This document shows positions 36,016-46,517 of a stretch of DNA of 62,419 nt, in pieces. The notes under the pieces are model-generated. The model saw only the letters and a list, made by a program, of their open reading frames with translations. It had not been told where the DNA came from and did not search any database. The stretch is from Flavobacteriia bacterium (lineage in GTDB: Bacteria > Bacteroidota > Bacteroidia > Flavobacteriales_D > Crocinitomicaceae). Position 1 is the first letter of the stretch; each line of letters opens with the position of its first letter. Location of the stretch: assembly GCA_947490145.1 (NCBI GenBank), contig CANLGD010000011.1, positions 1 to 62,419 of the forward strand. The letters run 5' to 3'. The translations under genes and the position numbers were made by a program.

Positions 36016-39000
36016 ATGAAAAACGCAAAAATCTTCCTATGCTTGATTTTTATTGTAGCAAGTATCTTACTTTTTAATTCTTGTGGTTCCAAGCAAGACG
36101 TAATTGTTGTTGATCCAGCGTTTCGTGAATATGTTTCTGCATATACTTCTGGAATGATTAGCCGTGAGGCTCCGATTCGAATCGAATTGACAAAAAGCAT
36201 TTACGAAAAAATTCAAACTGCAATGAATGAAAATTCTGAAGTAGGCGAGGAGGGAAGTTCAATTCCTGATTCTACAATTTTGGAAGATGTTTTTTCAATT
36301 GAACCAGCGATAAGTGGAAAACCTGTTTGGATTAATGAGCGTGTGATTGAATTTCAACCGGATGAGATGTTGCCTTCTGGCCAGATTTTTACCGTTTCTT
36401 TTGAATTGGATAAAGTTGCTGAAGTAAAGAAAAGCGAACATGAAACTTTTCGTTTTCAGTTTGGGACATACGAACAAAAAATGTTTTTTACGCAAGGAAA
36501 TTTGCAAATGTACAATGATTATGAAATCGATTGGTATTATTACGAAGGTAGAATCTCAACTTCAGATAATGAAGACACTTTAAAATTGAAACAAACTTTA
36601 GCTGCCAAATATGATGGTAAATTTTTGCCAATCAGACTAGAACAAGATTATTACAATAAAAATGAATACCGCTTTTTTGTTGATAGCATTAAACGCAAAG
36701 GAATTGAAGGAACTCTAGAAATCGAATGGGATGGAAAAATTATTCGAGCAAATTCTCGCGGACAAGAATTAGTTAATATTCCTGCTTTTGGCGATTTTTC
36801 AATTAATGAAGCACGAGTTGTGGATCGTGATGATCAAAAAGTTGAACTAACATTTACAGAACCATTGCTTTATGGTCAAAATCTAAATGGAATCATTGCA
36901 ATTCAAGACATTGATAATTTATCTTTCAAGATTGAGAATAATAAAGTAACTGTATTTTTACCAAATCGTTACCTCGGAGAAAAACGAATTAGTGTTTCAA
37001 CTGGGATAAAAAATGTGAAAGGATATCACATGAATAATTCGTACGATACTGATTTGACTTTTGAAGAAGCAAAACCACTCGTTAAAATTAAAGGAAATGG
37101 GAGTATTTTACCAAATTCTCAAGGTTTGATTTTTCCTTTCGAAGCAATAAGTTTGAAAAAAGTAGATGTTAGAATTATCAAAATTTACGAAAATAATATT
37201 CATAATTATTTGCAGGTGAATGATTTGAATGGCGATGATGGATTGACTCGTTTTGGAAAAATTGTGAAAGAAAAAACAATTTCGTTGGATTACGATGGCA
37301 AAGATTTGAAAAAATGGAATAGCCACGTGATTGATTTAAATGATTTGATAAAAACTGAATTGGGGGCGATTTATCGTGTCAGTATTCGCTTTAAAAAGGA
37401 ATATGCAACTTGTAATTGTGAGTCTGAAAACGAAAACGACCGAGCTTCAGTTGATAATCAAGCAAGTTATGGTTCTACAGAAAGAGAAGATGAAGGTTGG
37501 AGCGAACGTTTTTGGCATGGTTATAATTTTGATGAATACGAAACTTGGGACGATTACGATGAAGAATATAGTCCATGTAACAACTATTATTACAGCGGAA
37601 AAGGTGTAAGTAGAAACATTTTGGCTTCTGATTTAGGTTTAATTTATAAAATGGAGGAAAATAAACTTTCTCACGCTTTTGTAAATGATATGTTGACAAC
37701 AAAGCCTATGGTAAATGTAGATGTTGAATATTTTGATTTTACCAGACAATCAATTGCTTCTGGTAGAACGGATGAAAATGGTATGTTGGATATAAAATTA
37801 AAAGAAAAACCATTTTTGATGGTTGCAAAATATGGAAAACAACGTGGCTACTTAAAATTAAGCGATGGTTATTCAAATTCCCTTAGTAAATTTGATGTAA
37901 AAGGTGAATTAGTTCAAAAAGGTGTAAAAGGATTTATTTATGGAGAAAGAGGAGTTTGGCGACCAGGAGATTCCCTTTATTTGAATTTTATTTTAGAAAA
38001 TAAAGATAAACTCTTACCAGAAAATCATCCTGTTTTATTTGAATTATTAGATCCAAATGGTCAAGTTTTATATAAAACGACAAAAACAAAACACCTAAAC
38101 GGAACCTTCGATTTTTATTGTAAAACGAGCGAAGATGCTCCAACAGGAAATTATACGGCTCATGTAAAAGTTGGAAATAAATCATTTACAAAGAATCTAA
38201 AAATTGAGACAGTAAAACCAAATAGATTAAAAATAGAGTTGGATATTGATGAAAATTCAATGCTCGATTCTGTTACAACTTTGTCCTCCAAATGGCTCCA
38301 TGGTGCTTTGGCAAAGAGTTTACGGGCAAGTGTAAATGTAAAAGTTTCTCAAGGAACAACTAAGTTTGATAAGTTTAAAAATTATGCCTTCGATTCTCCG
38401 ATTCGACAATATATTTCTGAAGAAGAAAATGTGTTTAATGGAACTTTGAACGATAACGGAGAAGCAAAAATCAAAACGAAATTGCAAATTGGCAAAAATG
38501 CGCCAGGAATGTTGCGAGCAACTTTTATCACGAAAGTTTTCGAAAAAGGAGGAGATTTTAGCATTGATAGAATGACAGTTAGGTATTCTCCTTTTAGAAC
38601 TTACATTGGTTTAGATGCTCCAGAATTCGCTGATAAGCAACAAGAATCCTATGAAACGGACAAAAATTATAAATTCAATGTTGTATCAATCAATGAAAAG
38701 CAAAATTTAGTTTCATCGAAAGAATTAAATGTGAAAGTTTATAAAATTTCTTGGCGTTGGTGGTACGAAAAAGATCAAGAAGATTTTGCAAACTACATTT
38801 CTCGTTCAGGAACAATTGTTGTCAAAGACACAATGATTTCAACTGAAAATGGAAAAGGTTCATTCAATTTTAAAATCAACTATCCAGATTATGGACGTTA
38901 TATTGTTACCGTTACAGATATTAATGGAAAACATCAAACTGGGAAAATTATTTCTATTGATTGGCCATCTTGGAATCGCGCAAACAGAGGAAACAACGAA

Positions 39001-41631
39001 AATGCGAATATGTTGCAATTTTCTTGTGACAAAGAAAAATACCAAACGGGTGAACAAATTAAACTATCTTTTCCCTCTCCATCAAATGGCAGAGCTTTGG
39101 TAAGTATTGAAAATCGTTCAAAAGTATTGAAGAAATTTTGGATTGAAACGAAGCAAGGCGAAACAACCTATTCATTTGAAGCTACGAAAGAAATGGCTCC
39201 AAATGCTTATATTCACGTAACTTTATTGCAAGCTCACATTGGTACAAAAAATGATTTACCAATTAGAATGTATGGAATTTTACCACTTTTAGTTGACAAT
39301 CCAAATACACATTTATATCCTGAAATCCATACTGCTGAAGTTTTTAAACCAGAAACTAAAGCAAGTATTAAAGTAAGTGAAAAAAATGGCAAACGAATGA
39401 CTTATACTTTGGCGATTGTGGACGATGGTTTGCTAGATTTAACTCGTTTTCAAACTCCAGCTCCTTGGGATGTATTTTACGCAAAAGAAGCGTTAGGAGT
39501 GAAAACTTGGGACATGTATGACGATGTAATTGGTGCTTATGCAGGTAAATTAAATAAATTGTTAAGTATTGGTGGAGATGGTGAAGTAACTGCGGGAAAA
39601 GGTGCAAAAGCAAATAGATTTAAACCAATGGTTCGGCACATTGGTCCTTTTGTGTTGGAGGCTGGACAAACAAAAACACATCAAATCGACATTCCAAATT
39701 ATGTTGGTTCAGTGAGAATCATGGTTGTTGCACAAGATGATGGAGCGTATGGAAATGTTGAAAAAACAGTCAGTGTGAAAAAAGCTTTGATGATTTTACC
39801 AAGTTTACCAAGAGTTTTAGGTCCTTCAGAAGAAATTTCATTGCCAGTTAATGTTTTTGCAATGGAGAAACAAATCAAAGATGTGAAAATTTCTATTGAA
39901 GTGAACGGATTATTATCAAATATTGGAAATAAAACAGAGAATTTATCCTTTTCAGAAATTGGTGATGATATTGTTAATTTCAAATTGAAAGTCGCTGATA
40001 GAGTGGGGATTGCTAAAATAAAAATCATCGCTACATCAGGAAATGAAACTGCAATTGATGAAATAGAAGTTGATGTGCGGCCTTCTAATCCTGTAATATA
40101 TGATGTCGAAAATAAATCGGTTGATGCAGGAAAAGAATTTTCTTCAGATTTGACTTACACCGGATTAATAGGAACAAATCGTTCAACTATTGAAGTTTCT
40201 TCAATACCATCTTTAGGTTTAGAAAAACGTTTGAATTATTTGATTGAATATCCGCATGGATGTATTGAGCAAACAACTTCGGCTGCTTTTCCGCAATTAT
40301 TTGTTTCTAATTTGATGCAAGTTTCTGAAAAAGAACAAACTACGATTTCTAAAAACATCAAATCAGCAATAAGAAGAATTCAATTATTTCAAACCTCAAA
40401 TGGTGGATTTTCATATTGGCCTGGAGAAAATGGTGAAAGTGATTGGGGAACAAATTACGCTGGACATTTTTTATTAGAATCTGAAAAACAAGGATATTCT
40501 GTCCCAACAAGTTTGAAAGATAGATGGGTGAAATATCAGCAAAAACAAGCGAAAAATTGGACAAGTGCAAGTAACTTTTACACACATTCTCATGCGAAAG
40601 AAAGTCATGAATTGGTTCAGGCTTATAGACTTTATACTTTAGCATTGAGTAACAATCCAGAATTGGGTGCGATGAACAGATTGCGTGAAGAAAGTGATTT
40701 GTCTCAAATTGCAAAATGGCGTTTAGCTGGAGCGTATATTTTAGCTGGCCAAGAAGAAGTTGCAGCGAAGTTGGTATTTAATTTGCCAGCAACAGCTCCA
40801 CCATATAAAGAAATGTCATATACTTATGGTTCTGATAAACGTGACAAAGCAATGATTTTGGAAGTTTTAAGTTTATTCAAAAACACAGCAAAAGGACAAA
40901 AAGTTGCTGACGAACTTTCAGGATTGTTGAACAATAATTCTTGGATGAGTACGCAAGAAACAGCTTATTCCTTGATGGCAATTTCATCATTTTATGGCTT
41001 GAAGGGTGGAGCAGGAAAAATGACATTTTCTTATTCTTTAAACGGACAAAAAGAAGTTCAAAAAACCGAAGAATCAAAATTAGTTAAACTTGTTTTTACA
41101 GAAAATGATTTAACTTCAAAAGGTAAATTTAAAATAAGGAATACTGGAAAAACAAAATTATTTGTAAAAATCACTAACGAAGGAATTCCATTAATTGGTG
41201 ACGAAAATAATCAATCCAATAATTTGACTTTGAAAGTATTGTACAAAGATTCCCAAGGAAATGAGGTTGATATTACAAAAATCAAACAAGGAAATGAGTT
41301 TTTTGCTGAAGTAACAGTTTACAATCCTGGTAAAAAAGGCTTTTACCGCGAAATGGTAATTAATCAAATTTTCCCGAGCGGTTGGGAAATTCATAATTCC
41401 AGAATGGATGAAACAAATGATAAAAACGATGCGAGATATCAAGACATTAGAGACGATCGTGTTTACACCTATTATGATTTACCTGCAACCGGTACTAAAA
41501 AATTTAAAATTCGATTAAATGCAAGTTATTTAGGAAAATTCTATCTGCCATCAGTTTATTCGGAAGCAATGTATGACCACGGAATTAATGCGAAAGCAGG
41601 AGGGAAGTGGGTAGAAGTTGTGAAGAGTTAA
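36016..41631 (+). CDS. Alpha-2-macroglobulin family lipoprotein with thioester motif
   Basis: A 1871-residue cell-envelope protein, lipidated at the Cys of LFNSCGSKQ. It contains the MG-type beta domains, including the MG2 signature around FIYGERGVWRPGDSLYLNF (about residue 640), and the A2M thioester motif Cys1416-Ile-Glu-Gln1419 in YPHGCIEQTTSAAF, followed by the helical thioester domain (about 1420-1650) and a terminal beta domain. Family proteins trap attacking proteases in the periplasm. Elsewhere such genes often neighbour pbpC; here the neighbours are an acyltransferase and menB. The region around residues 470-530 is an unusually acidic, Tyr-rich stretch. Confidence 0.92.
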   Translation: MKNAKIFLCLIFIVASILLFNSCGSKQDVIVVDPAFREYVSAYTSGMISREAPIRIELTKSIYEKIQTAMNENSEVGEEGSSIPDSTILEDVFSIEPAISGKPVWINERVIEFQPDEMLPSGQIFTVSFELDKVAEVKKSEHETFRFQFGTYEQKMFFTQGNLQMYNDYEIDWYYYEGRISTSDNEDTLKLKQTLAAKYDGKFLPIRLEQDYYNKNEYRFFVDSIKRKGIEGTLEIEWDGKIIRANSRGQELVNIPAFGDFSINEARVVDRDDQKVELTFTEPLLYGQNLNGIIAIQDIDNLSFKIENNKVTVFLPNRYLGEKRISVSTGIKNVKGYHMNNSYDTDLTFEEAKPLVKIKGNGSILPNSQGLIFPFEAISLKKVDVRIIKIYENNIHNYLQVNDLNGDDGLTRFGKIVKEKTISLDYDGKDLKKWNSHVIDLNDLIKTELGAIYRVSIRFKKEYATCNCESENENDRASVDNQASYGSTEREDEGWSERFWHGYNFDEYETWDDYDEEYSPCNNYYYSGKGVSRNILASDLGLIYKMEENKLSHAFVNDMLTTKPMVNVDVEYFDFTRQSIASGRTDENGMLDIKLKEKPFLMVAKYGKQRGYLKLSDGYSNSLSKFDVKGELVQKGVKGFIYGERGVWRPGDSLYLNFILENKDKLLPENHPVLFELLDPNGQVLYKTTKTKHLNGTFDFYCKTSEDAPTGNYTAHVKVGNKSFTKNLKIETVKPNRLKIELDIDENSMLDSVTTLSSKWLHGALAKSLRASVNVKVSQGTTKFDKFKNYAFDSPIRQYISEEENVFNGTLNDNGEAKIKTKLQIGKNAPGMLRATFITKVFEKGGDFSIDRMTVRYSPFRTYIGLDAPEFADKQQESYETDKNYKFNVVSINEKQNLVSSKELNVKVYKISWRWWYEKDQEDFANYISRSGTIVVKDTMISTENGKGSFNFKINYPDYGRYIVTVTDINGKHQTGKIISIDWPSWNRANRGNNENANMLQFSCDKEKYQTGEQIKLSFPSPSNGRALVSIENRSKVLKKFWIETKQGETTYSFEATKEMAPNAYIHVTLLQAHIGTKNDLPIRMYGILPLLVDNPNTHLYPEIHTAEVFKPETKASIKVSEKNGKRMTYTLAIVDDGLLDLTRFQTPAPWDVFYAKEALGVKTWDMYDDVIGAYAGKLNKLLSIGGDGEVTAGKGAKANRFKPMVRHIGPFVLEAGQTKTHQIDIPNYVGSVRIMVVAQDDGAYGNVEKTVSVKKALMILPSLPRVLGPSEEISLPVNVFAMEKQIKDVKISIEVNGLLSNIGNKTENLSFSEIGDDIVNFKLKVADRVGIAKIKIIATSGNETAIDEIEVDVRPSNPVIYDVENKSVDAGKEFSSDLTYTGLIGTNRSTIEVSSIPSLGLEKRLNYLIEYPHGCIEQTTSAAFPQLFVSNLMQVSEKEQTTISKNIKSAIRRIQLFQTSNGGFSYWPGENGESDWGTNYAGHFLLESEKQGYSVPTSLKDRWVKYQQKQAKNWTSASNFYTHSHAKESHELVQAYRLYTLALSNNPELGAMNRLREESDLSQIAKWRLAGAYILAGQEEVAAKLVFNLPATAPPYKEMSYTYGSDKRDKAMILEVLSLFKNTAKGQKVADELSGLLNNNSWMSTQETAYSLMAISSFYGLKGGAGKMTFSYSLNGQKEVQKTEESKLVKLVFTENDLTSKGKFKIRNTGKTKLFVKITNEGIPLIGDENNQSNNLTLKVLYKDSQGNEVDITKIKQGNEFFAEVTVYNPGKKGFYREMVINQIFPSGWEIHNSRMDETNDKNDARYQDIRDDRVYTYYDLPATGTKKFKIRLNASYLGKFYLPSVYSEAMYDHGINAKAGGKWVEVVKS

Positions 41632-41747
41632 TGAAACTCACTTTAAATAAGTTTAATTTAGCCTATCAGAAATATAAAAACGTATAAGTAACACAAACTT
41701 GAATTTGGTATTATTTCTTATTTGGTTAAGATGCAAGTATTATATCC

Positions 41748-42590
41748 TCAAGGAAACTTTGGATATTTCTTATAATCAGGTTTTCTCTTTTCTAAAAAAG
41801 CATTTCTTCCTTCAGTTGCTTCTTCTGTCATGTATGCTAGACGTGTTGCTTCACCCGCAAAAACCTGTTGCCCAACCAAGCCGTCATCAATTAAATTAAA
41901 AGAAAATTTCAACATCTTTATTGCGGTAGGACTTTTTGTCATTATTATTTTTGCCCAATCGAAAGCAAAATCTTCCAATTCTGAATGCGGAACAACAGCG
42001 TTTACCATTCCCATTTCATAAGCTTCTTGTGCTGAATATTGTTTCTCAATAAAGAATACTTCTCGCGCTCTTTTTTGACCAACTTGTCTTGCTAGGTAAG
42101 CAGAACCAAATCCACCGTCAAAACTTGCAACACTTGCATCTGCTTGCATAAAGATTGCATTTTCTTTACTTGCAATTGTAAGATCACACACAACGTGTAA
42201 ACTATGTCCACCGCCAACTGCCCAACCAGGTACAACCGCAATTACTACTTTGTTCATAAAGCGAATCTGTCGTTGCACATCTAAAATATTAAAACGATTA
42301 ATTCCATCTTCGCCTTTATAGCCCGTCGTAGAACGAACTCTTTGGTCTCCACCAGAACAAAAAGCCCAAACAGCATCTTTTGGAGAGGGACCTTCAGCAG
42401 ATAACAAAACTACACCAATTTCTTGACTTTCATGACAGAAAATTAATGCTTCTTGTAATTCAGATACCGTTTTTGGACGAAAAGCATTGCGGCATTCTGG
42501 TCTGTTAAATGCTATTCGAGCAACCCCTTCAGAGTATTTAAAAGTTATATCTGTAAATTCCTTTACTGGTGACCAATTTCTCGTTGACAT
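41748..42590 (-). CDS. menB: 1,4-dihydroxy-2-naphthoyl-CoA synthase
   Basis: A 280-residue crotonase-fold enzyme closing the naphthoquinone ring in menaquinone synthesis. Visible: FKYSEGVARIAFNRPECRNAF, the MenB-type loop CSGGDQRVRSTTGY, WAVGGGHSLHVVCDLTIAS and the DASVASFDGGFGSAYLARQ active-site region. Start ATG 42590 (MSTRNWSPVKEF); TTG 42608 is an unlikely longer form. A terminator for the upstream adhesin gene separates the two genes. Confidence 0.95.
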   Translation of the reverse strand: MSTRNWSPVKEFTDITFKYSEGVARIAFNRPECRNAFRPKTVSELQEALIFCHESQEIGVVLLSAEGPSPKDAVWAFCSGGDQRVRSTTGYKGEDGINRFNILDVQRQIRFMNKVVIAVVPGWAVGGGHSLHVVCDLTIASKENAIFMQADASVASFDGGFGSAYLARQVGQKRAREVFFIEKQYSAQEAYEMGMVNAVVPHSELEDFAFDWAKIIMTKSPTAIKMLKFSFNLIDDGLVGQQVFAGEATRLAYMTEEATEGRNAFLEKRKPDYKKYPKFP

Positions 42591-42637
42591 ACTTATTTTT
42601 TTGAGCAAAAATAATCAATTTTTATGGGTAAAAAAAA

Positions 42638-42666
42638 GTCCTTATCAATTTTTTCATGATAAGGAC
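42638..42666 (-). terminator. Rho-independent terminator after the CHU_C adhesin gene
   Basis: Perfect 10-base stem GTCCTTATCA (42638-42647) / TGATAAGGAC (42657-42666), followed on the minus strand by a run of eight T. It lies 26 bases after the end of the upstream gene. Confidence 0.88.
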
Positions 42667-42691
42667 CTATGTAGTTTTAATAAATATTTTT

Positions 42692-45600
42692 TTATCTAAA
42701 AATATTTAAAAATCCATGTCTTTCAAATTCAATATTAGTCAATAAATTTATTCCTGTAATAACCCAGTGATAAATTCCAGCTTGAACCAATTCATCATCA
42801 AAAGTTCCGTCCCATCCAATTGATTGATCGTGACTCTCATAAATTAACTCTCCCCATCTATTATAAAGCAATAACGTGAAATTTTGTAAATCAATACCGT
42901 TTGTTGATATATTCCAGGTATTATTTAATTCATCGCCATTTGGTGTAAAAGAATTTGGAATATACATTGTCATTTCATTTTGAACACGGACCATTTTGGT
43001 TATTGAATCTCTACAGCCATAAAAATTTTCAACGAATAAAGTAACATTATAATCTCCCTCCTTAGCTAAAGGATATTTTGCACTAGCATCTTCAGTTGTA
43101 GCTGTATCAACTTCAGCCATTGGCATGTACCAAGAGCTATTCACAACATCTTGAGAACTTACATTAATCAATGTCACTTCCGGATTCATAGAACTAACAA
43201 CATCTGGATTTACGGCAAAATTAGCAGTTGGATTTGGATGAATCTCAAGCATATTAGTAAATGCATTTGTATATATGCAACCTATTAATGAAACTGTTGT
43301 CATTGTCAAACTGTAAGATTTAATACTATCATATTGATGCATAAAACTAGTTTCTGAAACTGGAATCATTAGACTATCCCCATCTCCGAAGGTTACTAAA
43401 GAGGCAAATGCATTTGGGTTGGCGGTAATGTCAGTAAATGTGCTTATTTCACCTAAGCAGATATCCGGATCTGATATTGAAAGTAATGGTAAAATATTTT
43501 GATCAAATTCGACAACTGTGCATTCTGTGACACTTGTAGAGCCACATTGTTCGGTTAATGTCAAACAATAATTATTTAAAGGATTTTGTGGAACCACATC
43601 TATTGATTGGAAATTGTCAATTACTGTTCCATTTAATGTCCAAGTATAAATATAAGGAGAACTTCCACCACTTGCGTTCACTGTTAATTTTGAAGTATCT
43701 CCAACACAAATTACTGAAGCTGGTGTTATGAAAGATATTGCTAATGAATCTGGATCATTTACAAAAACTAATGTATCAACTTGACAGCTTAGAGAACCAA
43801 ATAGGGTAATTAAATGAAACCCTTCATTTAAACCACTAATGATAGCAGGCGATTGAATTAATTGAGGAATTGACCCATCAACTGAAAATGAGTTAAAATT
43901 AGTGCCAGTAATTTCTACACTTCCGTTTGATGCATTGACGCACGTTGCATCATTTATGACAACATTTGTAATCGTTGGGGTGAATTTATTTACAGTAATA
44001 GTCGCTGAACCAGTGCAACCTCCAGAACTCACTGTATAAACGTAATTACCTTCTAGCATCGTTACAGGATCTATCGGCATTACAATTGGATTTAAATTTG
44101 GATCAATCCAGGTTCCTGTATTATTTGCTCCTGGACCTAAATAGTTAAAAAGATCTTCCATTTGAATTGTTTGACAAATTGAAACTGTAGAATCTTGTCC
44201 CACATATGAATTGGGCAATACCGTAATATTCATTACAGCAGTAGCATTACAAAGCGGATGTGCTGTAGGATAAATATTTACGCTCACAGAAATATCATTT
44301 TCTATAAATACTTGTGGGTTAGTTGAATTAATTAGGGTATCAAAGAAAGCAGCTGGAGACCAGGTAAATGATACTGGTTCTGGAAATGATAAACCAACAG
44401 AAACTACATTAGTACTAGTACTGAGGGGTGAACTTCCAGTGTAAATAATTGCACCCGAACAATCCAAAACTTCGTAAGAACATTCTGATTGCCAATTTCC
44501 ACCATCATCAAAAACAAAAGACAAGTTATCTCCAAAATTGACAGGAATGGTAAATTGTTCGAAATCTCCTGGTGTATTATCAACTGTGTAGCTGGTTGTA
44601 ACTCCATTTTTTGTCATCAGTAAGTTGTTTCCATTCCAACTATCTCCAAAAGAGTCATATAGATTTAATATATAATTACAAGGGGGAAAGTCAACTAAAG
44701 ATAATAAATTTCCAGCACAAATTGCTGTGTCTGATAGTGATATAGGAAGTTGAAATTCAGTTACATTTACATTAAAAGTTGTATCATTTGAACAACCAAA
44801 ATTATTTACAACAGTATATTGGTACGTATATGTTCCAGCAGCAGTTGGAGCAATTAACATTGTGTCTCCATTTGGTGTTAGGTTTGAAGCAAATGTAGCG
44901 GGAAAAGTCCAAAAAGAAGAATCTAAGTTGGAACTATGTTCAGGAGTAAATTCAACAACATCCGGATACATAGTAGGATCTAGATTTAAAGCAAAACTAA
45001 AAACGGTTCCATCATCAGATGCCCAATTATCAACCACAGTTAATGTCCAAACTCCATTTGCTGGGCAACCAACCAAACCACTTAATGGCATCACTGGTTC
45101 ATAATCCCCTGCCGGTAAAGTACCTCCATTGGCATTTGCCCATTCTACCCATGTATTGGTAGCAGTTGGAGTAAAACAATATGAATATGGAACTCCCTGT
45201 GTTGCTGGATCTGTGCAATCAACATTGTCTTCTTGTATTGGTTCACCAATTTGAGTTCCACCACCACCTTGCTGATGCAAGATTACAGATTGACCATTGG
45301 GACAAGCGATAGAGACAACTAAATCACCCATAAATGAATGTTCCATATCCATGCACAAAGACAAAATTTGATTGGAATTTGTTATTGTAGTTCCTGAAGT
45401 AAAACCAGTTTGAACAATGTCCACATTCTGAGCAACACCTAACTGATCATCTGTCATGCAACCATTATTTATGGTTGTTTCACCAGTAAATCCTTCCCAG
45501 GTATTCTCATACAAGAGGGGGGTTGCTGCTGCTATCATTGATTCTCCAATACATAAAGTTGTATCACCTTGGAAATTTACAAAATTAGGAGGTGTGGCAA

Positions 45601-46360
45601 CTAAAACATCAACATCAATAAGATTATTATTTGTACAACCATTGTCATCTGTTACAAATAACTGAACTCTATAATGCCCAGGAATTGCATAACTATGGCT
45701 CACCGATTGACCCAAAGAAGTTGACCCATCCATGAAATCCCATTTATATTCTGAGATAGTAAATCCTGGTTGAGCAAATGATCCTAATTCTTGAAAATCA
45801 ATAACTTCGTTCATGCAAGCGTGAATGCTATCATTCGTAATTCCTGAAAGTACAATTCCGCCAGCAGTTGGATCATCACAAGGTGTTGTGCAAGTAGCAC
45901 TAGCTGAAAAAGCTCCAGAACCGCCAACATTATTTGAATAAAAATTGAACGTTAAACATCCCGTTAAATTTTGAGGTGTACATTGAACTAATACTCCTTG
46001 TAAACCTGTACCTGAATAATTTCCTAAAAAGAGCTCAGCTGTTGAATTTCCGTCATAAATTGACATTTCATCAACATTTGTAACATTTGGAAGTGGGTTT
46101 TGATCTGTTGGATCAAGATTAAAGAGGTTAAATTGAACATTTATTATATCATCAGGGTTATCAGGACAGATTGTAAATGTTGTATTTTCGTTATTGCTGT
46201 AACCAGAACCTCCTTGTCCACCTGAATCTATGATAAAGCCATTACAAGTATTTGTTGTGACTCCATTAATAGTTCCATCTACTGTAATTATTGTTTGTTG
46301 CGAAAATACAGAGTTGACTCCAATTAAAGAAGTTATCAAAATAAATAGTTTATTTTTCAT
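42692..46360 (-). CDS. Giant adhesin with CUB, PKD, P-domain and CHU_C sorting domain
   Basis: A 1222-residue secreted protein. Signal peptide about 1-20 (ending SVFSQ). A CUB-like domain spans about 25-135 (YSNNENTTFTICPDNPDD, EMSIYDGNSTAELFLG). A PKD domain follows (YKWDFMDGSTSLGQSVSHSY, about 205-250), then a proprotein-convertase P-domain (about 310-460; MEHSFMGDLVVSIACPNG, WTLTVVDNWASDDGT). More PKD/Ig-like modules follow. The last ~90 residues are the gliding-motility-associated C-terminal (CHU_C) type B domain: YIPNSFTPNGDELNNTW, LYNRWGELIYES, GWDGTFDDE, ending FLNIFR. Surface adhesion or motility is the likely role. Confidence 0.9.
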   Translation of the reverse strand: MKNKLFILITSLIGVNSVFSQQTIITVDGTINGVTTNTCNGFIIDSGGQGGSGYSNNENTTFTICPDNPDDIINVQFNLFNLDPTDQNPLPNVTNVDEMSIYDGNSTAELFLGNYSGTGLQGVLVQCTPQNLTGCLTFNFYSNNVGGSGAFSASATCTTPCDDPTAGGIVLSGITNDSIHACMNEVIDFQELGSFAQPGFTISEYKWDFMDGSTSLGQSVSHSYAIPGHYRVQLFVTDDNGCTNNNLIDVDVLVATPPNFVNFQGDTTLCIGESMIAAATPLLYENTWEGFTGETTINNGCMTDDQLGVAQNVDIVQTGFTSGTTITNSNQILSLCMDMEHSFMGDLVVSIACPNGQSVILHQQGGGGTQIGEPIQEDNVDCTDPATQGVPYSYCFTPTATNTWVEWANANGGTLPAGDYEPVMPLSGLVGCPANGVWTLTVVDNWASDDGTVFSFALNLDPTMYPDVVEFTPEHSSNLDSSFWTFPATFASNLTPNGDTMLIAPTAAGTYTYQYTVVNNFGCSNDTTFNVNVTEFQLPISLSDTAICAGNLLSLVDFPPCNYILNLYDSFGDSWNGNNLLMTKNGVTTSYTVDNTPGDFEQFTIPVNFGDNLSFVFDDGGNWQSECSYEVLDCSGAIIYTGSSPLSTSTNVVSVGLSFPEPVSFTWSPAAFFDTLINSTNPQVFIENDISVSVNIYPTAHPLCNATAVMNITVLPNSYVGQDSTVSICQTIQMEDLFNYLGPGANNTGTWIDPNLNPIVMPIDPVTMLEGNYVYTVSSGGCTGSATITVNKFTPTITNVVINDATCVNASNGSVEITGTNFNSFSVDGSIPQLIQSPAIISGLNEGFHLITLFGSLSCQVDTLVFVNDPDSLAISFITPASVICVGDTSKLTVNASGGSSPYIYTWTLNGTVIDNFQSIDVVPQNPLNNYCLTLTEQCGSTSVTECTVVEFDQNILPLLSISDPDICLGEISTFTDITANPNAFASLVTFGDGDSLMIPVSETSFMHQYDSIKSYSLTMTTVSLIGCIYTNAFTNMLEIHPNPTANFAVNPDVVSSMNPEVTLINVSSQDVVNSSWYMPMAEVDTATTEDASAKYPLAKEGDYNVTLFVENFYGCRDSITKMVRVQNEMTMYIPNSFTPNGDELNNTWNISTNGIDLQNFTLLLYNRWGELIYESHDQSIGWDGTFDDELVQAGIYHWVITGINLLTNIEFERHGFLNIFR

Positions 46361-46517
46361 AGTTTTATAGTTAAATATTATTTTTGACTAGATAGATTTT
46401 AATTTTTCATGTCAAAAGACATTCATTTTTATCAATTATTTTAGCATCGATGTACAAATATATTTAAAATTAATTTTACATAAAAAAATAATATTTCTAC
46501 TATTGGAATCTTAAAAA

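Noticed and set aside
41699-41899. 66-codon plus-strand frame at the end of menB
   Set aside because: Mostly antisense to menB and starts with TTG.
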